The notes beneath the pieces were generated by a model, which ran no database searches, was not told the DNA's origin, and saw only the letters and a list, made by a program, of their open reading frames with translations. 32,886 bases of DNA from a virus. A program made the position numbers and the translations under genes. The first letter of the stretch is position 1, and every line of letters starts with the position of its first letter. Positions 16,944-24,429 of the stretch are shown here, one piece after another. The stretch is from positions 1-32,886 of IMG/VR virus record IMGVR_UViG_3300024294_000605; one strand, 5' to 3'.

Positions 16944-16978
16944 AAAAGGAGGTCCTAGATTGGACCTCCTTTTATTTA
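16944..16978 (+). terminator. Intrinsic terminator after the gp26/gp51-like genes
   Basis: AAAAGGAGGTCC pairs with GGACCTCCTTTT around a 6-nt loop, 12-bp perfect stem, followed by a T-rich tail. Confidence 0.88.
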
Positions 16979-16987
16979 GATATATAC
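16979..16987 (+). promoter_or_regulatory. Candidate late promoter GATATATAC
   Basis: The motif lies immediately after the terminator and ends 24 nt before the next ATG, so it should start the transcript for the second internal-type protein and the tape-measure-like gene. Confidence 0.5.
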
Positions 16988-17011
16988 TAAAAGAAAATAA
17001 CATATATTGCG

Positions 17012-17458
17012 ATGAAAAAAGTAAAATCATATAATAATTTCGTAAACGAATCTTTAATTACTGAAATTATAGATCCTATCACCTTAACATTTGCTATAGC
17101 AGGAATAGGTATAGCGTTTGGACCTGAAATCATGAAAGCATATAGATCGAGAAAAATATCTAATGCAGATCTTAAAGATCTTACGAAGATGTTATCTAAG
17201 GCTAAAGCTAAGGCAAAGAAATATGAAAGACAAGGTCTAGATCATGATTCTGCAGAAGCACAGTCTGAAGTAGATCATATTGAAGCAAGAATAGATGATC
17301 TTCGAGGTGAAATGAGTAACCATGATGAAATTATTAAAGATTTTGAAAAGGATAAAAAGACACATAAGGAACTAGAACAGGAACTTAAAGATGTTGATCC
17401 TGAAGTTTTAAGAAAGGCATTAAGAGATGCAAAGAAAGAAGCTTCTAAATTAAAATAA
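17012..17458 (+). CDS. Second candidate capsid-targeted protein with hydrophobic segment
   Basis: 148 residues. The N-terminal SYNNFVNES (residues 6-14) aligns position by position with TYQEFIAEA of the T4 capsid-targeting sequence. It is followed by ITE|I at 16-18, which fits IxE of the prohead-protease site but has Ile rather than Ala/Gly/Ser after it. A hydrophobic segment (~19-40) comes next, then a Lys/Glu-rich helical coiled coil to the C-terminus (Arg/Lys/Asp/Glu heptads). This layout repeats, in small form, that of the internal protein encoded after the capsid gene. Oddly, it lies among tail genes, 17 nt upstream of the tape-measure-like gene. It could be ejected with the genome or be a tail-core protein. 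No homologue of known function is recognised. Confidence 0.6.
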   Translation: MKKVKSYNNFVNESLITEIIDPITLTFAIAGIGIAFGPEIMKAYRSRKISNADLKDLTKMLSKAKAKAKKYERQGLDHDSAEAQSEVDHIEARIDDLRGEMSNHDEIIKDFEKDKKTHKELEQELKDVDPEVLRKALRDAKKEASKLK

Positions 17459-17475
17459 AAGCCCGCAATACCTAA

Positions 17476-20400
17476 ATGGCAAACACCAACTCCGAAAAGG
17501 CGTTAATGGGATTCGCAATGAGTTCCAACTCGCTTCTGCAGAAAATAGAGGCTATAGAGAATCAAACCAGAGATACTTTATTTAGAATAGAGAGTATCAT
17601 GGTTACGAGTTTCTCTGTTACACAGGGTATTGCCGCAAGTCTTACTGAAAACAACAAAATACTTAAAGAAATAAAGGAAATCATTTCCAGAAAAAGCGAG
17701 GCTGAAAAGGCTCAATTTGGAGGTGGTGGAGGAATAAGTAAACTTCTAGGACTAGGAGGGTTTATCGCACTTACAGGAATAGGAATGTTCGGTCTAGCGA
17801 TGGCATTTCAAGAAGCAGGTAAGGTAAGTCCTACGGCTATAGTTTCGGGTGTTGCTTTATTCGCAGCAATGTTCCCTATTGCAAAAATCCTAGGAGCTAT
17901 AATGGCAGATCCTAGTAGTGGTGGAGTTTTTGGTCAAATCAAGGTAATGAAAAAACTAGTTTTAACAATGGGTATGTCTATGTTAATGTTAGTTGCTATG
18001 TCATTGGCATTAAACTCAATGGCACCTGTAAGTGGTGATAAATTAGTGGCCGCTCTGGCAATCGGTGCAGTTATCTATATAATGGGTCAAACTTTCGTTC
18101 AATTAATTAAGGCATGGGAATTTTCAGGTATTATGAATTTTATGCTTAATAAGAATAACACCGATGATATTATGAGGGCCATGTTCCTTATGACTATTCA
18201 AATGGTTGTTTTAGCAGCTGCAATGAATTTAATGCCATCTGTTAAAATGGATGATGCATTTAATTTTGTAATAATATCAGCAGCAATGATACCTCTTGCA
18301 GTTGCCCTAGTTGCAATGAGATTTGCACTTCCAGCTATTGAAAAGATAAAGGTAGGCACTATTGCTAAAGCAGGTTTAGCGGTTGCAATGCTAGGATTAG
18401 CTCTAGTTCCTGTTGCGATGGCAGCGAGGCTAGTTGGTAAGGTAGGAATATCGGAACAGGAAATTTCTAGATTAGTAAGTATTACAATGGCACTTGCACC
18501 TTTAATAGCTGTAATAGGAGTTATCACTGCAATTATTAATTTTGCAAAAGAAGGTAGAGTTAATAAATCTGCAAGTGGAGGTAATTCTCTACTTAAACAA
18601 GATAATTCTAGAAAGAGAAATCAGAAAATGAATTTAAAAGGAATTGCAATATTTGGTCTACAAGCCGTTGTTATTCTCGGAGTATTAGCCCTTACTGCAG
18701 TTGCCTTCAAATTTGGAGCGCCAATGATAGCAGCGGGTGCACAAGCCGCTAGGCAAATTGACATGATAGGTGTAATGAAATTAATGTTTACATTAGGAGG
18801 ATTATTATTAATAGGAGGTCTTGTAATAGGGATGACAATTAAAATGATGAAGGGTAAGCAAAAATCACAAAAAACTGGACTTATACCAGGAATGGGATCT
18901 AGTTCAGAAAAACCAGGAGCATTATCAAAGCAAGATTTAATAGCATCCATGGTAATATTACCAATTATAGTATTATCAATGGCAGCAGCAGTTATGGCAT
19001 TTAAATTAATGCCATCTATTCCTAAAATAGAAGATGGATTCTTATCGTTTGTATTTATTACAGGTATTGCAATATTTATATACGGATTTGCAATGGCAAA
19101 GGTGTTTAGCGCATTAGCAGGTAAGTCTAAAGGTCCAGGTGCAGGAATGTTTGGTTTTGGAGGTTCATCTAAAAGAGGAAAATTAGGTATTAAAGATATA
19201 TTACTAGCGGCACTTATGGTTCCTATAGTAGCATTAGCTATTGTCGGAGCAGCTTATGTATTTCAAATGATGCCAGCTACTTCTGCGGAGATGGCACCTG
19301 ATTTGATGTGGGCTTTAAAATCATCAATCGCATTAATGATATTTGGTGGAGCGATGATAATAATTGGAAAGCTTGCTAAGAATATGGATTTTAAAGCAGC
19401 AGCTAAAGCAATGTTAGTAGTTGCTCTTGCAGCACTAACTATATTATTGGTTGCATTTGCATTTAGTCTCGCTGGAGACATATCTTACGGAGAAGCGCCA
19501 CCACTTCCATGGTCAGTTGGTGTAGGAATAGCTCTATTTATATTAGGTGGTGTAATTTTAGCCCTTGGTGCAATTGCGACAGTAGTAACTCCTGTAGGGA
19601 TATTATTAGGTGCTCTTACCGTATTAGTAGGTGCAGCTGTATTGTATGCTGTTGCATGGATATTTACACAAATTGGTAAAATTGACGGTCTTAAAGAAGC
19701 TGCTCAAACAATAACCGATGTTTTATTTATGCCATTTAATGCAATGGTAGATTTATTTAAAAGATTTAAAGATGAGATAGGAATAGAAAACATGGGAGGA
19801 CTTGCAGCTGGTATAGGCCAAATAGCACTTGCATGGATAGGTCTTTCTATGGCACTTGCTGGTTCTGCAGCATCTGGATTATTTTCTAAGCTAGCAGGAG
19901 TTGGAGGAGCAATATTAGATGGTATAACATCCTTTCTAGGAGGAGATGTAGAAATGACACCATCTCAATTATTAAAATATTTAGTTAGAAATGCTGAAAA
20001 ATTAGTAGTTACTGGAAATGCAATACAAATGGTATCAAAGGCATACACTAATGTAGCGGGTATGAGTGAGGCATTTATTGCTGGAATAGCTCCATTTGGA
20101 GAATTCGTAAACAGGTTGGGAAGTTATACCGGTACTCTTGCTAGCGAAAATATGAAAGGTCTTTCTAAAGCTTATGGACAATATGCTAAAGCTAACAATT
20201 CCTTAGACGTAACTAAAGTTGAAGCAACTACAAAGATGTTTAACGCACTTGCAGATCTTGCTAAAAATAATGGTGAAAATGCAATGAAAGTTCTTGCTGA
20301 TCAATTATTAAACGCAGTAGCACAATTATCGGATGCTGTTGCAGATCTAGATAGAGCAGTTGCTAAGCAAGGTAAATCTACTGGCGGATTTGGAGATGCA

Positions 20401-20568
20401 GTTTCTGGAGCTATTGATAAATTTAAAGAAGTAGTTACTGGAAATACCAAAAAGGTAGAAGCAATGACTCCAAAGGCCGGAAGCAATGCAGATATCATAG
20501 AAGCGATTCAAGATTTAGAAGATACATTAGTGGCTTCAGGAATCAAGATCAAGCAATCTGCATATTAA
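17476..20568 (+). CDS. Tape-measure-like protein with degenerate hydrophobic repeats
   Basis: 1030 residues. Residues 1-75 form a helical, coiled-coil-like head with no hydrophobic core. Residues ~85-720 are very hydrophobic, with around fifteen possible membrane-spanning segments arranged as about eight degenerate repeats. Each repeat starts with a motif like AFKLMPS or ALNSMAP (near residues 108, 176, 247, 314, 408, 506, 592 and 660), followed by a polar turn and a Gly/Ala/Ile/Met-rich segment. Residues ~735-1030 are amphipathic helices. Length, position after sheath, tube and baseplate genes, and the hydrophobic core fit a tail tape measure that may insert in the host membrane on ejection. 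At roughly 1.5 angstrom per residue it would predict a tail near 150 nm. T4 gp29 is shorter (590). A stand-alone membrane pore is the alternative. Confidence 0.6.
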   Translation: MANTNSEKALMGFAMSSNSLLQKIEAIENQTRDTLFRIESIMVTSFSVTQGIAASLTENNKILKEIKEIISRKSEAEKAQFGGGGGISKLLGLGGFIALTGIGMFGLAMAFQEAGKVSPTAIVSGVALFAAMFPIAKILGAIMADPSSGGVFGQIKVMKKLVLTMGMSMLMLVAMSLALNSMAPVSGDKLVAALAIGAVIYIMGQTFVQLIKAWEFSGIMNFMLNKNNTDDIMRAMFLMTIQMVVLAAAMNLMPSVKMDDAFNFVIISAAMIPLAVALVAMRFALPAIEKIKVGTIAKAGLAVAMLGLALVPVAMAARLVGKVGISEQEISRLVSITMALAPLIAVIGVITAIINFAKEGRVNKSASGGNSLLKQDNSRKRNQKMNLKGIAIFGLQAVVILGVLALTAVAFKFGAPMIAAGAQAARQIDMIGVMKLMFTLGGLLLIGGLVIGMTIKMMKGKQKSQKTGLIPGMGSSSEKPGALSKQDLIASMVILPIIVLSMAAAVMAFKLMPSIPKIEDGFLSFVFITGIAIFIYGFAMAKVFSALAGKSKGPGAGMFGFGGSSKRGKLGIKDILLAALMVPIVALAIVGAAYVFQMMPATSAEMAPDLMWALKSSIALMIFGGAMIIIGKLAKNMDFKAAAKAMLVVALAALTILLVAFAFSLAGDISYGEAPPLPWSVGVGIALFILGGVILALGAIATVVTPVGILLGALTVLVGAAVLYAVAWIFTQIGKIDGLKEAAQTITDVLFMPFNAMVDLFKRFKDEIGIENMGGLAAGIGQIALAWIGLSMALAGSAASGLFSKLAGVGGAILDGITSFLGGDVEMTPSQLLKYLVRNAEKLVVTGNAIQMVSKAYTNVAGMSEAFIAGIAPFGEFVNRLGSYTGTLASENMKGLSKAYGQYAKANNSLDVTKVEATTKMFNALADLAKNNGENAMKVLADQLLNAVAQLSDAVADLDRAVAKQGKSTGGFGDAVSGAIDKFKEVVTGNTKKVEAMTPKAGSNADIIEAIQDLEDTLVASGIKIKQSAY

Positions 20569-20641
20569 CTGAAACAACCCCCTCTTATTTAGTATAATTA
20601 ATAGTTCTTTGACAGCTATACTTAAAAATAAACACAAGTAT

Positions 20642-20971
20642 ATGGAAACAACTATTATTACATTCGGTCTGGGTGTGGTGCTAACTCTAATTATTTTAGG
20701 CGCAGTGTCATTGTTCAGGTCAACTAAAAAAATCAGTGAATTAGATTCGTTGATTAATCACATCGAAAGCGATATTCAAAGTAGAATAGATTCAGTCGAA
20801 AACTATTTAGATAATTGCATAGATGATCTAGATAGAAGATTAGATTCTAGAGTAGATAGAGCAATTTCTCAATTTGAGAAAGAAATAGAAGTAATGGATT
20901 TAAGATTAGATAAAATTATTGATAGTTTTAATCTTCAAAAATCCAAAGAAAAGGAAAACATTCCTAATTAA
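20642..20971 (+). CDS. Membrane-anchored coiled-coil protein
   Basis: 109 residues from the ATG at 20642; an upstream in-frame TTG (20609) is possible, but the ATG sits behind an A-rich leader and directly precedes the membrane segment. Residues ~5-25 are a single transmembrane helix (TIITFGLGVVLTLIILGAVSLF). The remainder is a long, charged amphipathic helix with repeated DxxLD/RxD/IDS heptads, likely a coiled coil. The topology (N-terminal anchor, cytoplasmic or periplasmic helix) would fit a lysis accessory, spanin-like or membrane-scaffold protein, but no family is recognised. It follows the tape-measure-like gene by 73 nt and precedes the tRNAs. Confidence 0.7.
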   Translation: METTIITFGLGVVLTLIILGAVSLFRSTKKISELDSLINHIESDIQSRIDSVENYLDNCIDDLDRRLDSRVDRAISQFEKEIEVMDLRLDKIIDSFNLQKSKEKENIPN

Positions 20972-21011
20972 TTTAAATAAATAAACATTAACCCATAGTT
21001 GTTGAAGAATA

Positions 21012-21096
21012 GGAGAAGTGGCAGAGTGGTCGAATGCACTGGTCTTGAAAACCAGCGAACTTCACGGTTCCAGGGGTTCGAATCCCTTCTTCTCCG
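21012..21096 (+). tRNA. tRNA-Ser (anticodon TGA)
   Basis: The acceptor stem GGAGAAG pairs with CTTCTCC (21089-21095). The anticodon arm CTGGT-CTTGAAA-ACCAG carries TGA. A long variable arm, as expected for tRNA-Ser, and a T-arm AGGGG-TTCGAAT-CCCTT follow. The discriminator is G and CCA is not encoded. It reads UCA codons, which are frequent in this AT-rich genome. Confidence 0.95.
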
Positions 21097-21101
21097 CAAT
21101 T

Positions 21102-21178
21102 GGTCTGGTAGTTCAGTTGGTTAGAATACATGCCTGTCACGCATGGGGTCGCGAGTTCGAGTCTCGTCCAGACCGCCA
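21102..21178 (+). tRNA. tRNA-Asp (anticodon GTC), CCA encoded
   Basis: The acceptor stem GGTCTGG pairs with CCAGACC (21168-21174). The anticodon arm CATGC-CTGTCAC-GCATG gives GTC. The T-arm contains GTTCGAGTC. Discriminator G is followed by an encoded CCA (21176-21178), unlike the neighbouring tRNA-Ser five bases upstream. Confidence 0.95.
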
Positions 21179-21185
21179 CTTAGAG

Positions 21186-21210
21186 AAGCACATGAAACAT
21201 TGTGCTTTTT
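21186..21210 (+). terminator. Intrinsic terminator after the tRNA pair
   Basis: AAGCACA and TGTGCTT form a 7-bp stem with an 8-nt loop followed by T residues. It would end the tRNA transcript. Confidence 0.75.
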
Positions 21211-21242
21211 GGGGGTATAACTAATATAGAAAACAATTTAAA

Positions 21243-21479
21243 ATGAGAAAAGTACACAGAGGTAGTCGAGGAATGGTTGCTGGAGTATGTGATGGTTTAG
21301 GATATTATTTTGGAATTGATCCATTAATATTTAGACTTTTATTCACATTAGCATTCTTTACACCTACAATTCCAGCAATATTAATATACATTATATTTTG
21401 GATAGTAATACCAGCAAATAAAAAAACAAAAACAAATGACAAGAGCGCAAATAGTTCAAAAGCTACTAGACGAAAATAA
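21243..21479 (+). CDS. PspC-domain small membrane protein
   Basis: 78 residues. The sequence reads as a PspC domain: RGSRGMVAGVCDGLGYYFGIDPLIFRLLF followed by a hydrophobic helix (IPAILIYIIFWIVIPA) and a basic tail. In bacteria PspC-type proteins sit in the inner membrane and take part in envelope stress response. In a phage it could modulate the host response to membrane stress during infection or lysis (inference). Its 3' end overlaps the following small gene by 44 nt in another frame. Confidence 0.85.
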   Translation: MRKVHRGSRGMVAGVCDGLGYYFGIDPLIFRLLFTLAFFTPTIPAILIYIIFWIVIPANKKTKTNDKSANSSKATRRK

Positions 21480-21615
21480 GATAACAACAGCAGAAGCTGT
21501 AGTTCTTCTTACACCAGAGGATTCATACACTCGTCCTACAACTTATTTACCTTACCAACCACAACGAGGAACAGATCCTTATTGGTTTACAACATCGACA
21601 CATGATAACGCCTAA
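21436..21615 (+). CDS. Small unknown protein, 59 aa
   Basis: 59 residues from an ATG inside the PspC-like gene. It begins MTRAQIVQKLLDENKITTAEAVVLL, an amphipathic helix-turn pattern seen in many short phage proteins, and ends in an aromatic/Pro/Thr-rich tail (TYLPYQPQRGTDPYWF). It overlaps the PspC-like gene by 44 nt and the thermonuclease gene by 14 nt, bridging an otherwise 122-nt gap, which together with the natural sequence supports coding. No function is recognised. Confidence 0.7.
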   Translation: MTRAQIVQKLLDENKITTAEAVVLLTPEDSYTRPTTYLPYQPQRGTDPYWFTTSTHDNA

Positions 21616-22000
21616 CTACACCTTTAACGCAAAATTAATTAGAGTAGTAGACGGAGATACTGTATGGGCACATGTAGATTTAGGATTTGATATTTGGAAA
21701 AAGGTAAACGTTAGACTACATGGAATCGATACTCCTGAAACTAGGACTAGAGATCTAGTAGAAAAAAGAGCAGGTCTTAAATCTAAAGAAAGACTAGTGC
21801 AATTACTAGAACAAGGAAACAATGAATTCGTATTGGTTTCTAAAGAAGTGGATAAATATGGAAGAGCGCTAGGAGAACTATATAATGGTTATCATGAAGT
21901 TCATGTCCATGAAGGTGAAACTAGACCTATATCAATTAGTATAAATCAAGTATTATTAAACGAAGGTTTAGCAAAACCTTATAATGGAGGAAAAAGATAA
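21602..22000 (+). CDS. Thermonuclease-like (SNase-domain) nuclease
   Basis: 132 residues, essentially one staphylococcal-nuclease domain. Motifs: VVDGDTV (15-21), VRLHGIDTPETR (37-48, containing a catalytic Arg and Ca-binding Asp), KEVDKYGRALGEL (second catalytic Arg), and INQVLLNEGLAKPY at the C-terminal helix. No signal peptide is present, so it acts in the cell cytoplasm. It could degrade host nucleic acid or process DNA or RNA in infection. It overlaps the small gene upstream by 14 nt and ends 3 nt before the epimerase gene. Confidence 0.9.
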   Translation: MITPNYTFNAKLIRVVDGDTVWAHVDLGFDIWKKVNVRLHGIDTPETRTRDLVEKRAGLKSKERLVQLLEQGNNEFVLVSKEVDKYGRALGELYNGYHEVHVHEGETRPISISINQVLLNEGLAKPYNGGKR

Positions 22001-22003
22001 AAT

Positions 22004-22582
22004 ATGAAATCAAGAAAATTTAGCATTTCAGGATTATTAGAATTAAGACCTGGAAAATTTGAAGATGAAAGAGGAGAGTTTATAGAAACATTCAAATCTT
22101 CAAAACTTAAAGAACTTGGAATTACAGAAGAATTTCTACAAGATAATCAATCTGTTTCTAAGAAAGGAGTATTTAGAGGAATACATTTACAAACCGGAGA
22201 TAGTGCTCAAGGAAAATTAGTAAGAGTTTCTAAAGGAGCTGTTGTAGATTTCGCAGTAGATCTTAGACCTGGTTCCCCATCCTATGGAGAATGGACTTAT
22301 GTATTATTAAGTGCGCACGTAGGAAATCAATTTTGGATTCCGGCCGGATTTGGCCATGCGTTTCTTGCCCTTGAGGATGATACAATCTTTTCATATAAAT
22401 GTACTAAAGAATATGATAAGAGTGCAGAGGAGTGTCTCCTATGGACCGACAAGGATATAGATCTGACTATAGATAAGAGTATACTTACACAATTCAATAT
22501 ATCAGACATCTTAGTCTCCGAAAAGGATAAAGAAGGTATTACGCTAAAGGAATATACTAAAAAATATGGCGTACTGGTTTAA
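22004..22582 (+). CDS. dTDP-4-dehydrorhamnose 3,5-epimerase-like (RmlC family)
   Basis: 192 residues. Cupin-type RmlC motifs in order: FEDERGEFIETF, LQDNQSVSKKGVFRGIHLQ (catalytic-type H61), QGKLVRVSKGAVVDFAVDLRPGSPSYG, FWIPAGFGHAFLAL, and FSYKCTKEYDKSAEECLLWTDKDIDL (Tyr131 and an acidic residue as in the family). Enzymes of this family epimerise keto-deoxy sugar nucleotides on the way to rhamnose and related sugars. The exact substrate cannot be read from sequence. It may work with the SDR epimerase gene about 5 kb downstream to make a sugar for glycosylation of DNA, virion or host surface (inference). It overlaps the next gene by 17 nt. Confidence 0.85.
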   Translation: MKSRKFSISGLLELRPGKFEDERGEFIETFKSSKLKELGITEEFLQDNQSVSKKGVFRGIHLQTGDSAQGKLVRVSKGAVVDFAVDLRPGSPSYGEWTYVLLSAHVGNQFWIPAGFGHAFLALEDDTIFSYKCTKEYDKSAEECLLWTDKDIDLTIDKSILTQFNISDILVSEKDKEGITLKEYTKKYGVLV

Positions 22583-23051
22583 AAGAAAATACAGACAAAT
22601 TAAAAGAGTCTTAGATTACTTGCCAATTATTTGGAAAGGTTATGATTTTGATTATAGATACGCAATTGATTTATTTAAACATCAATTAATACGTACTTCT
22701 AATTTTATGGAATCAGATAGAGCGTATGCCATCGATTCCGATATGAGAGCTAAGAGAATTAAAACCGCTATCGAACTTCTTGATAAAGTTTACGATGAAG
22801 AATATGGAATGGAATACCAAGATCAGATGAAAAAGATTTATGGCGATAACGTATTAGATTGGAACTTTGAAGATACTGGAAGGGGAGATGGAACTTCATA
22901 TATTAATTATGAATACGAGAAGTGGGAAAACAAAGATAAAGTTAAAGAAACCTTTGATAAACTATTTAAACAGTCTAAAGAAAAGCAAATTAAAGCAGAG
23001 AAATTAGTATGGAAATTTATATCCCATAACATCCGAGGATGGTGGGATTAA
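22566..23051 (+). CDS. Unknown phage protein
   Basis: 161 residues overlapping the end of the epimerase gene by 17 nt. It has an aromatic, basic N-terminus (YWFKRKYRQIKRVLDYLPIIWKGYDFDYRYAI), then charged helices and a C-terminal aromatic patch (NIRGWWD). The pattern of PIIWxxxDxDYxYxIxLxxHxL is one I have seen in uncharacterised proteins of diverse phages, so it is probably a conserved phage family of unknown function. No membrane span, signal peptide or catalytic motif is evident. A repeated promoter element follows. Confidence 0.75.
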   Translation: MAYWFKRKYRQIKRVLDYLPIIWKGYDFDYRYAIDLFKHQLIRTSNFMESDRAYAIDSDMRAKRIKTAIELLDKVYDEEYGMEYQDQMKKIYGDNVLDWNFEDTGRGDGTSYINYEYEKWENKDKVKETFDKLFKQSKEKQIKAEKLVWKFISHNIRGWWD

Positions 23052-23078
23052 AATAATTTGAAAATAATTGCCTAAATA

Positions 23079-23112
23079 TTTTTTTATCTCAGATATTTTG
23101 CTTATATTAGTA
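23079..23112 (+). promoter_or_regulatory. Repeated promoter element, copy B
   Basis: T-tract, ATCTCAGA, TATTTTGC and TATATTAG (23103-23110) with the fixed 24-nt spacing. The box ends 28 nt before the next ATG. Sequence similarity to copy A extends upstream (TAATTGCCTAAATA versus TAATTGCTGAAATA). Confidence 0.7.
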
Positions 23113-23138
23113 TAGTAATAATCAATAAAGCAAAAGAT

Positions 23139-23366
23139 ATGTCACTTAATTTAAACTTAGAAAAAGCTTGGGTAACCTTCTTAAATGATGGTTGGGAAAG
23201 CGTTTGGCATCCAGTAACAGACGTTCTTGGAAACCATTTAGACTGGTCAGACGAAATCATGGACCATTGTAGAAAACAATTTAATGACTCTGACAATTGG
23301 GTTAGTTTTGGAATCGCTCCTACTTCTCAAATGTTAATTAAAAACTCAGTAAGAGATAACCTTTAA
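23139..23366 (+). CDS. Small unknown protein
   Basis: 75 residues, soluble, Trp- and Asp-rich (AWVTFLNDGWESVWHPVTDVLGNHLDW). No family recognised. It is the first gene behind repeated promoter copy B, so it is likely expressed early. It is followed 10 nt later by the phosphatase gene. Confidence 0.7.
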   Translation: MSLNLNLEKAWVTFLNDGWESVWHPVTDVLGNHLDWSDEIMDHCRKQFNDSDNWVSFGIAPTSQMLIKNSVRDNL

Positions 23367-23376
23367 AAATATAAAA

Positions 23377-23835
23377 ATGAAAACAGTAATTTTCGATTTA
23401 GATGGAACTCTCGCTCTTATCGACGATAGGAGAGCTATTTCCACAAAAGATAATGGTAAAATGGATTGGGACACTTTCTTCGATCCAGCAAACATTCAAT
23501 TAGATAAACCGAATTGGCCAGTTATTCACATGGCACGACTTCTTAAAAAAGATGGACATCGTGTTGTAATTTTCAGTGGAAGATCTAAAGCTACTAAAGA
23601 CGCAACGAAAGATTGGTTAAACGATCTTGATATTCCATTTGATGTTTTAAAGATGCGACCAACTGCTGGAGGTTTTAAGTTTATGAAAGATGATGTATTA
23701 AAGAAAAAGTGGCTTGATGATTTATTTCCAAACACTGACGATATTACATGTGTCTTTGACGATAGAGATAAAGTAGTTCAAATGTGGAGAGATAATGGTA
23801 TCACTTGCTTTCAAGTAGCTGACGGTAATTTTTAA
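23377..23835 (+). CDS. Stand-alone polynucleotide 3'-phosphatase-like HAD protein
   Basis: 152 residues. HAD motifs: FDLDGTLA (motif I, nucleophile D7 and D9), SGR (motif II, 67-69), KKKW (motif III Lys, 109-112) and DDRDKVVQMWRDNGI (motif IV). The last block with VVxMWRxxGxxxxxVxxGxF, and DVLKMRP after the SGR block, are characteristic of the 3'-phosphatase domain of T4 polynucleotide kinase/phosphatase. The P-loop kinase domain is absent, so this is a phosphatase alone unless the kinase is encoded elsewhere. It would remove 3'-phosphates from nucleic acid ends during repair. A related nucleotide phosphatase is the alternative. Confidence 0.8.
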   Translation: MKTVIFDLDGTLALIDDRRAISTKDNGKMDWDTFFDPANIQLDKPNWPVIHMARLLKKDGHRVVIFSGRSKATKDATKDWLNDLDIPFDVLKMRPTAGGFKFMKDDVLKKKWLDDLFPNTDDITCVFDDRDKVVQMWRDNGITCFQVADGNF

Positions 23836-23845
23836 AATAAAAGAT

Positions 23846-24130
23846 ATGAAATTCAAAGATTTAACATTTAACAAACAAACACACGGTGGTGTAGGAGCTA
23901 CTGCAAAATTCAAAGAAGTTACAGTGAGTATTCAGGCTGGTAAGTTTGTTTACAGTAATCCTCGAGAGGATGGCTTAGACTCTACACAATACTCTTCATT
24001 CGAAGTTGCTATATGGGAGAACTCCAAAGACGGAAGTTTTGTCACTTCTAAATTTATAGATACTGAAGACGAAGTTGCAGGATGGACTTCTAAAAAAGAT
24101 ATTGATAATCTTTTACAAAAATTGAAATAA
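23846..24130 (+). CDS. Small unknown protein
   Basis: 94 residues, mainly beta-type (FKEVTVSIQAGKFVYSNP, SFEVAIWENSKDGSFVTSKF) with a short C-terminal helix. No family recognised. It starts 10 nt after the phosphatase gene, and its stop overlaps the next start (TAATG), so the two are probably translationally coupled. Confidence 0.7.
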   Translation: MKFKDLTFNKQTHGGVGATAKFKEVTVSIQAGKFVYSNPREDGLDSTQYSSFEVAIWENSKDGSFVTSKFIDTEDEVAGWTSKKDIDNLLQKLK

Positions 24131-24357
24131 TGGGAATAGAAGGATTATTTTTAACAATTTTTTTAGGAGCATTTGCATTCGTAATGGGATGGATGAAAGG
24201 ATGTGAAGACGAGCAATCGAGAATTAGAGAAGCTTTCAGGTCAGAAGAATATGACTATGAAGGCTTCTTTAACGTTCTTGAAAAATACGAAGAGGAGAAG
24301 GAAGCGGCTAAGCAATGGGCTAAGTTTAATAAAAAAAGAAAAAAAAATCAAAAATAA
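24130..24357 (+). CDS. Small membrane-anchored protein
   Basis: 75 residues. An N-terminal transmembrane helix (GIEGLFLTIFLGAFAFVMGW) is followed by acidic, then basic helices ending in Lys/Arg-rich residues. The start codon overlaps the upstream stop by one base. The function is unknown. The alternative frame at 24203-24400 is a shadow. Confidence 0.7.
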   Translation: MGIEGLFLTIFLGAFAFVMGWMKGCEDEQSRIREAFRSEEYDYEGFFNVLEKYEEEKEAAKQWAKFNKKRKKNQK

Positions 24358-24368
24358 ACAGCCTAGAA

Positions 24369-24402
24369 TTTTTTTATCTCAGATTTTTTGCTTATATTAG
24401 TA
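24369..24402 (+). promoter_or_regulatory. Repeated promoter element, copy C
   Basis: T-tract, ATCTCAGA, TTTTTTGC and TATATTAG (24393-24400), same 24-nt spacing. It ends 29 nt before the ATG. AAATAAACAG upstream is shared with copies D and E. Confidence 0.7.
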
Positions 24403-24429
24403 GAGTAATAATTAATAAAAGAAACCATT

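Noticed and set aside
18198-18950. Minus-strand frames opposite the tape-measure-like gene
   Set aside because: Antisense shadows caused by the skewed hydrophobic codon content; Ala/Ile/Pro-rich without natural protein features.
21012-21210. tRNA pair as a prophage attachment site
   Set aside because: No integrase or direct repeat of a tRNA end is seen, and the genes are those of a lytic T4-like phage.
21018-21224. Open frames over the tRNA genes on both strands (20988-21179 minus, 21018-21224 plus)
   Set aside because: They translate tRNA sequence (the plus frame starts MAEWSNALVLKTSE, a well-known spurious reading of tRNA-Ser).
24203-24400. Plus-strand frame overlapping the small membrane-anchored gene
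   Set aside because: Lys/Ser-rich shadow running into promoter element C; the other frame has a transmembrane helix and coupled start.
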